Positions 54,850 to 64,000 of a stretch of DNA of 64,000 nucleotides are shown in pieces (the stretch's first letter is position 1; every line of letters starts with the position of its first letter). The notes under the pieces were generated by a model. The model was not told where the DNA came from. It saw nothing but the letters and a program-made list of their open reading frames with translations, and made no database searches. This stretch comes from Dendrobium chrysotoxum (Eukaryota > Streptophyta > Magnoliopsida > Asparagales > Orchidaceae). The DNA is taken from assembly GCA_019925795.1 (NCBI GenBank), contig CM034311.1:22628231-22692230 (forward strand), given 5' to 3'. The position numbers were made by a program, and so were the translations under genes.

Positions 54850-57340
54850 TATTCCATTTGCAGATCTACTTCCCCATCCTTGCAAGACCTTCCATTTCTA
54901 TAGATGCAGCTTTTTCTGTACATCTACCACAAGCAGGTCGGTTGCACTGCAATGTCAAAATTGTATAAATATTATATAACCTTGCCCTCAGCCTCAGGGA
55001 AAATTTAACATTGGAAAATATTTCATGATATTTTTCATCAGATACGAAATCATGAAAGATCAGAATTGGAGGCTACTATACGTACAAATGGCTAGAAACT
55101 CTGCCTTCTATGTCTTAAACAATTGGAGAGGGAAAGGCAATCTAAAATATTGAGCTTTGGCCAAATTTTTAGTTGAAACGTCAAGCATGGCATCTGATCA
55201 ACAAAGGAGGCAAGCCAAACCCATATAGTCAAATCGTTGGAGTAGCAAGGCATCTAGGTTGATCTAATATTAGCTCAGCCACCAATATAGGAATTGCTGA
55301 ACTTCTCTACTTTTCTATTCATGCAAGGGTGAACCAAACTAAATTTAGCTAAGTATAAAGAAACTAAAGTAGTCAACATAGCCTCTATTCACCAAAGATA
55401 AATAAGTATAATTTTTGTTCAAAAAGGATAAAAAACAAAGTAAACCTATGAACTAAATACATAGTCAAGCGTAGCATTTGTTCAACAAAGGTAACCACAT
55501 GTTGTAGGAATGTATGACTAAAAAGTAAAAACATAAGCAGGTAAAAAGTTGTGTATACCATATGTTCAGCAAAGATAATCAAATGGAGCCTATGCTCACT
55601 ATAGTCCAAAAATAGAACTAAATTTTTAAACAAAGTGCAGTGCATCTGTGCATTCTAAGCATGGACCTAAACAAGTTTCATTATCCCAGAGTTAACATTT
55701 GCAATAGCTACATTGTTACTCGTTGTTGGGCACTATTTTGACATATCACTTGAGTTCACAATAAAAAAATTCATCATCAGAAAAAATATATTCATCAACT
55801 AAAAAAATGAACCATAAAAGTTGAATTCCAAGCATTACAAATAAATTAAGGCATACTCCAACTTAAGTTATTTTAATAATCATTGATAAGAAACAAGTAG
55901 AACTACAAAATAAAAGAAACTAGCATAAAATGTGAGGCATCCACAACAACGAGTACTGTAATTATAATCTTCAACAGGAATACTTATAGCTGCAAAATAA
56001 TAGAATTAAGCAATTAGTCACCCAAAAGTAATAAGCTATATTGTTAGGGCATATCGAACTGAGTGTATCATGAGTGTTATAAGCCATTGGTTTACAACCG
56101 CAAAAAAAGTCTTAGGTTCATAAATCCTATATTAAACTTAACATAGATCAAAACTAAACAAATATAATTGCAAAAGCACAACATCCACATGTTAAGCCTA
56201 TCACCTCTATAGATAATAGATATATTTACAACTAGCTGTTCCTTTGTATAGTCATTTAACATGTTGATTAAAAATACAAAAAACATGAATGATTTGTAAT
56301 GATTTGCCAAAAATGAAAGATGCTTCTAATGAAGAGGCAAATTTGTATTTAAATATTTATTCTGAGAATGAATCAGTTTATTGTGCATATGAGAATGATA
56401 ACAAAAGCATGCTTTGAAGCTTGCTTTTCAAGTGGTGCGCCATAGAGTGAAGTCGTCATTTTGCTAGGTTGTGATAGGTGCTAGTTTTGAAAAATGTGTG
56501 CATCATGGTGGTCCGTGTGATGAAGTAGAGAGTCACGCATAGTTGTGAACTCCAACAAGGTTCTAGAACTCATTGTATACCTTATGGTTTGCTGGCTGAT
56601 TCACTAATTGCGGGTTCATCCAAAGAATATAAATGCTGCCAATTCATGTTAATGTGAAGGTCACAATCAATGCCTTGTTGTCACCTTTCAGTCTCTTAGT
56701 TTCCTCTTGTGTTTTCTTTTGGCTCTCTTGGTTTTTCACCTCTCAGTCTCTAGATTTTTCTCTTTTATTCCCTGTCAATCATTCTTGCTCACTTGACATT
56801 CTTGCTCACAATGACTAAATTCTCCCTCTCAATATCTCAATTGTACTCTTTTCTTTTTGACTCATATGTAGATGAAATCTCTACAATTTGATTTTTTAGG
56901 CACTACTTGATTAATTAAATGGGTTATTATATGCATACAATGAACGAATACACGATGTTTAAGTTATGAGTGTTTTGGTTCACAAAAGCTACCTTGTTTT
57001 GCAAATTGAAGCAAAAAGGAAACCTTGTATATCACATTGCATTTTGCGCTCCGGAAATACTTACGTGCACATTCACAATTTGTTGAGAGCATGCAGTTCT
57101 ATGATCATCAAGCGCACTGGTTATTGAATCGAAAGAAACTATCCTCATAAGCATAATAAGAATTCCTTGACTCTCTGGTGCATAAGATTAACTTCATAGA
57201 ACTCATTCTCAACCATTCCAAGTGGGCTAAGCTTGTCTCTAATTTGAATGTTTTTTGATTGAATTGAACGAGCAATGATTATTATAAAATATAGTCAAAA
57301 TAAATATATTCCTAACAGGTGGTGGTATATTTTACTTCTG
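54850..57340. other. AT-rich intergenic sequence, nothing recognised
   Basis: No exon, terminal repeat or transposase block could be supported. Part of it may belong to the hAT relic to the right. Confidence 0.35.
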
Positions 57341-57349
57341 CACGGTAGC

Positions 57350-58720
57350 AGCTTGTGCCTTAGAAGATTGGAAACTTAAGTGCTACCTAAAGATGGAGCC
57401 ACATTATGAGACACTGATAATATGATTAGAGTTCATGAACATTGGAGATCACTTTCTGCACTTTACTTGTGAAAGTTTATGGAGGGATATATCTTCTTAA
57501 AAACATGTCGAACAACATTTTTTTTTATGTATCAAGCATGATCAGAAGGACTATTAACAAACTACATTTAGAGAATGCTTGTCAAACTTATTTTCCTTGA
57601 ACAAAGGCTAAGCAAAATCATCTGCATCCCTTGATTTTTTATTTATAACTTCCTTGATGGCTACTTGCAGACAAACAAATTTGAGGTTGGATAGCTATTG
57701 GATACATTAACTTTGTTTGCACTATAAAAATCTAAGGTGCTCTTAATCTTAGGAAACCTCTCCCAATCATCATCATCAAGATTTCAAACCAATTCTTTGC
57801 ATTTTGTAAAAAATCATACAACAATACTTAGAATGGAAGGATTACAATTGGGTTTTTGACATTAGAAGAAAGATCACTGTGTAGATAGTTTTTGAAACTT
57901 TGTACATTCAGTAAATATTTTTAGTTGTCTAGGTGACCTTTTGATGTGTACTACACCCTCAACAATTGATATAATATTGTCAATGCGTTTGTGTCTTTGT
58001 GCCATGAGGTTCAACACATGAGCATAATATATTATATGAAAAAAATTCTACCCTTGAAAATACAACCTATTGATGTTCTCAAGGCTTTTCTTTACAGTCT
58101 TTGCTTCACCATTATTTTCCTTAGCATTATCTAGCATAATAATGATTGTTTTTTTTTCTTTTTGCGAATATGCCATTGGATAAGTTTCTCATTCCATGCA
58201 TGAGCAATAACACTTGCACGATGGGATGGATCAAGATCAAGAAAGCTAATTGTCTTGTGCGGTATCTTCCATTCAAAATCAATATTACATGTTGTAATGC
58301 ACATATAGCTTATGGATTGGCTAGAGACCCAACAGTCCTAAGTTAATGTAACTTTGTAATCGTTCTTAATTGTATGGCTTGAAACCTTTTGATGATTATC
58401 ATTCAAGGCCCTAGAATTTATATAAAAGTATGGATGTTTAACAAAGGAAATGGGCGATTCTACAATAATTATGAATTTTGTTAACATGGGTCTAACTTTA
58501 TGTAAATCGTAATCTCCACAAATATAGTACTTCTTTGACTATCTCATCATCGCTTTGACTATCTCATCGTCTATCGCATTAAATTTCTTAGGATTGAAGC
58601 ATATAATTTGTAGTTGATCCAAACTTTTGATAACTGTATTGTTTTCGGCTTGCACTGCCATTTTTCAGCTATCATTTCTTTTGTGTCCTTTACTTTCTCA
58701 AGTGAAACTGTTCCTATACC
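57350..58720 (-). pseudogene. hAT-superfamily transposase relic
   Basis: Minus-strand pieces follow the order of plant Ac/ricesleeper-like hAT transposases: VESPISFVKHPYFY; then SHTIKNDYKVTLT*DCWVSS; MCITTCNIDFEWKIPHKTIS; FLDLDPSHRASVIAHAW (usually ...PxPHxGxxIAxxL); MLDNAKENNGEAKTVKKSL (usually VDNASAN...); and NLMAQRHKRIDNIISIVEG followed by GVVHIKRSPRQLKIF (usually HILNLIVxDGLxxID... and YVRxSxxRxxxF). The blocks fall in different frames with several stops. The C-terminal dimerisation region and the terminal inverted repeats were not found. Confidence 0.65.
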
Positions 58721-60190
58721 TCAATTCTATTTCTTTTCATTTTCTTCTATTCTACTGCAACAAAGCCCCCAACAACTGATATACTAGTTGCTAGTCTATT
58801 TGGCGCAGGCCTGATCTTCTATCATAATCATATTAGCAGCTATATCAAGCTTTGACGTCATTGTCATTGTTCGATTCACTATAATGTTTTGAGAATTTAT
58901 ATCATCGTGATGGGATCTAAAAATAGCAAAAAGATGAACTAAATGAGGAAATACACATTATTGATGGTATGATGGGTTGAAATAAGTAGTGTGTTATGTA
59001 TTAAGTTAAGGGGAAAGGAATGTTGCCCTTAAAATTGACACAATTTTACCTTTTAATATGCGATATATATATATATTGCCTACTTAACTATATTCAACAA
59101 TTAGCATTCAAGTTAACTAATCAATTGAAATATAGGAGGAATGTCAATATAAATTTGAAGAAGAATGACCTCATTGATTTCATTGTTAGTTGTTGGAGGA
59201 AATTGTGCCTTGAACATAGATATGGCTCTAGTGTGAGGTGTCTCGTACTTTAAGTACAAAGTTTCCAGGATCATATAATATATCAAACAAAGAAAAAGAA
59301 GATATCATAACATTGCTCAACAATTAACAAATCATTAAAAAAATTAATATTATAGAGAATGAAATAAAATGTAGAGTTATACAATAAAATAAAGGATCTA
59401 GGATTTTTGTGTTATACTTATGGGTGAACCAGCGAAGCCAATTAGCTTGAAGGAAGAGATATGGCTATAGATTAGTCACTACAGATGAATCCAAGTAGGT
59501 AAAAACTTTATTATGGGATAGAAATTTAGATCCACTACTGATGCATGAGATCAATAAAGAACTATCTTATATCATTAAACTTTTCACAATAATAATTAGA
59601 GAAAAGAGTTCAATAACTCTAAATGTATGACCTCCATCCAGTGGTGAGAAACCATAAACCTTAAACATCGACAAGAATCCTTAAAATTAACTGTCTCGAT
59701 GATGAACCTTCACTGATTGTTAGCTTGGTGAGAAGGGGAAAGGCTTGGAGTGGACTGTAAAGGCCTGGCAAAATGGTAAAACTCATAAGAGAAAAGAGAC
59801 AACGGGAAACCTTAAATTTGTTATTGTTCTCATCTCCTTACCTTTATAGAAGCAGTGAAGAGAAATACTTATATGGCTCACCTTCTCGTGAAGGTGAGTG
59901 GGAGAGAAGAGGGTATTGAGGTACTTATACCTTCACTTGTTCAACATTCATTGCCACTTACGTCTCCGATTTCCTGCACTTTCCTCCCCGCCTCTAGCAT
60001 ACTAGACCTCTTCTGCCCCTTCGCTTCTATTCTGACTTCCTACTCATTCAATTATACTTCCTTCATTTCCTTTAACCAACTTGTAGCTCTTGATTTCCTG
60101 GCTTGACTTATTTGTTTCGTTCTCCAACCCTATTCAATTCTTAGTTTTGATTATTTGTTTGCTGAATTCTCTACATCTCTACTATAGGTG
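58721..60190. other. Intergenic, nothing recognised
   Basis: It contains an open frame at 59855-60106 with no family match and no start context; likely chance. Confidence 0.35.
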
Positions 60191-60191
60191 G

Positions 60192-60452
60192 GTTCTTATG
60201 ACCCTGAGCCTTATGCAATCCTATCCACATTTTTTTATTATAGCTCTTTTATTACTTTAAATTATGCGACTTTTGTTTGCAGCCGTTTGCGGGTAGTCTA
60301 TTATGGGACTTCAATTCTTTTTGTTGTTAGTCTATTATGACTATGAGCCTTATGAAATCCTATCTACAGTTTTGGTATTACAACCCTTTAATTATTCTAA
60401 ATTGTGCGACTTTTGTTTGCCACCATTTGCGGGTAGTCTATTATGGTACTTT
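60192..60452. repeat. Tandem duplication of about 130 bp
   Basis: Both units contain ATGAGCCTTATG-type, AATCCTATCCACA / AATCCTATCTACA, TGCGACTTTTGTTTGC and TTTGCGGGTAGTCTATTATG words in the same order. The first covers about 60192-60318 and the second about 60335-60447. Confidence 0.75.
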
Positions 60453-63400
60453 CATTCCTCGCATTCTTTGAGCTATGGACGTGAGTCCGTGACATGATCT
60501 TTATGGTTATTTCAATTCAAATAGAGTTGTTGATTTTATCTTATGACTTTTATTTATAACTGGGGAAATTTTATGATTTTAATTAGAGGTATCTGACTTG
60601 TGTAAGCAGTATTTTACTAGATATTCTGGTTTTCTCAACTTTTTTTTTATAATTTGATTGACTGCATGATGTAGTTTTTGATTATATATTTTTTAGGGGG
60701 GTATTATCTCCTAATCTTGGTGTGAGGTTTAGATTTGCTATTTCGTAATTTCTTTCATTTTTGTTATTCTATTCTTCAATATAGTGATTGGTTGCTATCA
60801 AATTTGGTACAATATGTTTTGCAATTGATGTGTGAGTTCTGATCAAACATGTGTTTTTTCATGTTATTAAAATTTTGTGCAGAATTTCTATGGTTTTTTG
60901 CTTCAGTTTGTAATTTAAGGGATTGTGAACTTTGAATATGAACATATGCACATGATTTTGTGCATCAGATTGTAAATACGTACTTAAAAACTCGAGACCC
61001 TTAGATATTATATTAGAGCCTAAGATTGCATTTTAATGTCTAGACATATGATATAATATTTTGGCCAATTAACAAAATAACAAGAGATGTAATTTAAAAG
61101 TTATTGGTTATGCTATGATTCTGAATAATTTGAATATAGCTGCTATGAGGTTTATAATTGCATTTGTACAATCGATGAGAGGTTTAATTTTAGAGAATTC
61201 TCAAATTGGATATATAATATGACAATTTCTTCAAAAGTTTCAATATATCTGATTTTTAGATAGTTGAATTTGCTAAATAAAATTAATAGGACATGATCAA
61301 TTATTGGCAAAATGTTGCTATTAAATCCATATGAATTGATACGTAACATATGCTGAATAATATTTATCATTTAATGAGTGCATGGACCAAATATACGATC
61401 ATTTTAAGAACTTTAAATAAGTTGAATATAGTGCGTTATAATATTATGGGAGATTTAAAGGTCTTCTAGTTGAGTATTATTTTGCCATTTAATTATTATA
61501 TTATTATTATCTATTATATTAAAGGTCTTAAGGGTAGTTTTGTTGGGGCTTAAGTCAAGCTTAAGTTCTTAAGATTAAACAAACGACTAAATATGATATC
61601 TCGTAAGCTAGGCATTTTTAAGTCAAGCTTATCTTTTACTTAAGTTTATGCTCACCAAAAGATAAGTTGGTGGATGGCAAATTTAAGCTTATCTCTTATG
61701 ACAATTAAGTAAATTTAAAATTCATTAAAATCAATTTAGTAATTTTACGTTTATAATCATAATTAAGCATAACCTTATATTTTCGAAAAAATTGAGTTTA
61801 AGCAGTTCTAATGCTTATTTTTCTTGCTTCTTAAGTTAATTTTCATAATTAAATAAATTAATTTAAAGTGGACCTAAAGTTCATTATGGTTAATCATCAT
61901 TAATTTTATAATTATAATTGATCTCATAATAATAAATCAACTCATTTATGCAAATATTAGAACACTATGGTAAGCTCAAGACAAATTTCAATGAAATAAT
62001 TTTCCCTGCTTATGTCAACTAAATGGTTTAACCATACTTAATGCTTAAGCTTATCATAACCTAACTTAGTTTATCTTAACTTAGCTTAACTTAGGCCGCA
62101 ACACATTAGGTTATCAAGCAAGAAATTAAGGATGCATAAAGCTATAATTCAGTCAAAATTTTACAAGATATTTTATAGAAATATTTTGATATATAGAAAT
62201 ATTATAATTAATATGTGGCTAAGATCATACATCACTTATAATTAATAGTTCTAAAAAAATTATTATTATCACATCTAAAACTGGCCAAATACACCAACAC
62301 AAGAATCATGCATGATCCAAATTGATCTTATTGATGAAAGTATAGTTCATGAATACTCTTTTTATGATTTTATAGTTACAATATGAATATGCATCTGATT
62401 TTGTCGAAACTGAATTTGCACCAATATTAGAACATGTTCATAAATTTGAACCTATGCCTATGCCTGCACTAAAGTTTAAATGAGTCTAATATCGAAATTG
62501 AACATGGTATCATATGTGAATTTAAAGTTCTAATTTGAATTGAATATCCTTGACTGCAAACTTGAACAATCATACCTATTATAGTTAATAATCTGTTGAG
62601 CAATTTGATAATGTAACTCTTAATAAATTATTAAAAATTATCCTTGTTGTGAATACTTAAATTGATATTGATTTTATTATTTGGTTCATAGTTTCTTGAT
62701 TTACAAACTTATAAAAATGATTTATGGAGAGTGAAATTGCATTAATATTTTAAATTGCTTATTAATAATGATTGCCTTAAAGGAAACTTGAAATTTAAAC
62801 TCCATTTATCTAGTCTGATATAATGTTTACTTAATTCATCACAACTAATATTTATGCTATTTGGGTTTTTTTTTTTTTTTTAAGAGCTATCTATTCATAT
62901 AAGCACATTTTATTTATGTGACTTTTTAATTATTAGGGAACTATTTTATAATATAGTAAACATCAATTATAAGGCTTTTTTTTTTCATTGTTTCGTCTAT
63001 TATGGATTACTTAGTGATTTATTAGCATTTATTAGGAAACATTTTAGCATTATCATTACATGACATTTTTTTGCATCATTCATTGGTCATTTGCATGATT
63101 TTCATGAAAGTGTTTACAAAAAACTTACTTTTAATGATGACAATGATAGGTCTACTGAAGAAGTGAATTGGAGATATGTGAAATTTAAATTAGATGATTG
63201 GGTCATAGTTCATTCCAAACCCTACAACTTTTTCTCATTTAATCCTTAGTAAATTAACTGCTAGAAAAATGGGAGCATAAAATTTCATACAACAGATAAG
63301 GATGAATGTCTATAGATTGGAAATCTTAAAAATTGTGATATTAATCTAATTTTTAATATATCTAATTTGATTTTTTATCATAAACGGTTAACCATTATCT

Positions 63401-64000
63401 TGTATTCTTCTATCTATCTTCTTAAGAATTCACATCCATAACAATTTATAGCAACTTGTGCTAACATTTACCTAAAATTATTATTGAAAATATTTTCATG
63501 TCCACAATGAATGGTGGATATTAAAGAACTTATTAAGTGGACACTTTAAGTTTATTGGCAATAATTCATGAATATCTCTACAAGAAGCATTCGCTTGATA
63601 AAAGTGAACCAAACAATTGTTGGAGCTGACTTTTTTCAAGTTGCGTTGATCGATGTGAGACTTCCACCTTGATTACGGTGAGTTTTGACCTTCTATGTTT
63701 TCTATGTCCTTGACCTCCCTTGTCTCTTGCTTCGTTCTCATCTTTGTCTTCCCTTGCATTCCTTCCCAACTCTCTTGACTTTCTTTTGCTAACTTGCGGC
63801 TCAGTTTATTTGTTCGACTTTTTTGTTTCCTATTTCTCTGACCCCATTCATCTTCATGTTCTTAGTTTATTGATATGTTTTTGGATTGTGGTGTGAGTTC
63901 TAACCAAATGTTATTGATTTTCATTCGTTTATATTTCCATGCAAACTTTCTTTTAGGAAGGTGTTGTATAATCTATTTGGATTTTGTCTAATTTCGATTT
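60453..64000. other. AT-rich intergenic sequence, nothing recognised
   Basis: Long A/T-rich stretches with TTAAG/CTTAAG words near 61.5-62.1 kb and poly-T near 62.87 kb. A minus-strand open frame at 63769-63578 is charged but matches no family. Confidence 0.4.

Overview
This window looks like nuclear DNA from a flowering plant. It is AT-rich, has few genes, long introns with plant-type GT..AG splice sites, and much of it is transposon-derived. The plant call rests on an IQD calmodulin-binding gene, a two-domain CrcB/FEX fluoride exporter, a TSJT1/AILP1-type gene, Tourist-like MITEs, and CACTA, hAT, Ty1/copia, Ty3/gypsy and RTE relics. I cannot name the species or say monocot versus dicot. Most open reading frames here are chance frames in repeats or shadows of real exons.

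Layout. 1-12.6 kb: a minus-strand stem-specific TSJT1-like (AILP1/DUF3700) gene. Its first exon is at 12605-12400 and its second at 7394-7154, joined by a 5-kb intron; the remaining exons are not found and would lie beyond the left edge if the gene is intact. Its introns carry an LTR relic, a gag-only LTR retrotransposon (2025-4593, target duplication GGTCC) nested in the gag relic of another element, an RTE 3' end, two short-repeat blocks and a mitochondrion-like insert with a mitovirus RdRp-like fragment. 12.6-19 kb: AT-rich sequence with Ty3/gypsy and CACTA scraps, two unidentified exon-like stretches and a degenerate minisatellite. 19190-20570: a complete three-exon IQD gene (360 aa). 21-31 kb: LTR and gag/protease relics, a GC-rich island near 26 kb and long AT-rich stretches. 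31.2-38 kb: a complete fluoride-exporter gene (six coding exons, 558 aa) with TATA box, 5' UTR intron and intronic Tourist-like MITEs. 40.7-50.5 kb: a Ty1/copia relic whose reverse transcriptase is split by an 8032-bp CACTA element (41615-49646, perfect 15-bp terminal inverted repeats, ATC target duplication). That element carries a decayed Tnp2 gene and a better preserved Transposase_24-type gene. 51-64 kb: AT-rich intergenic DNA with one possible leader exon, a decayed hAT transposase and small tandem duplications.

The three host genes have unrelated jobs (a stress/aluminium/auxin-associated cytosolic protein, calmodulin-dependent cytoskeletal scaffolding, fluoride export) and do not form a functional cluster. 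I found no convincing new biological system. The most informative observations are the nested, datable transposon insertions, the deamination-like stop codons in Tnp2, the mitovirus-like fragment in an intron, a minisatellite shared between the CACTA interior and a distant locus, and a few coding-like exons I could not identify.
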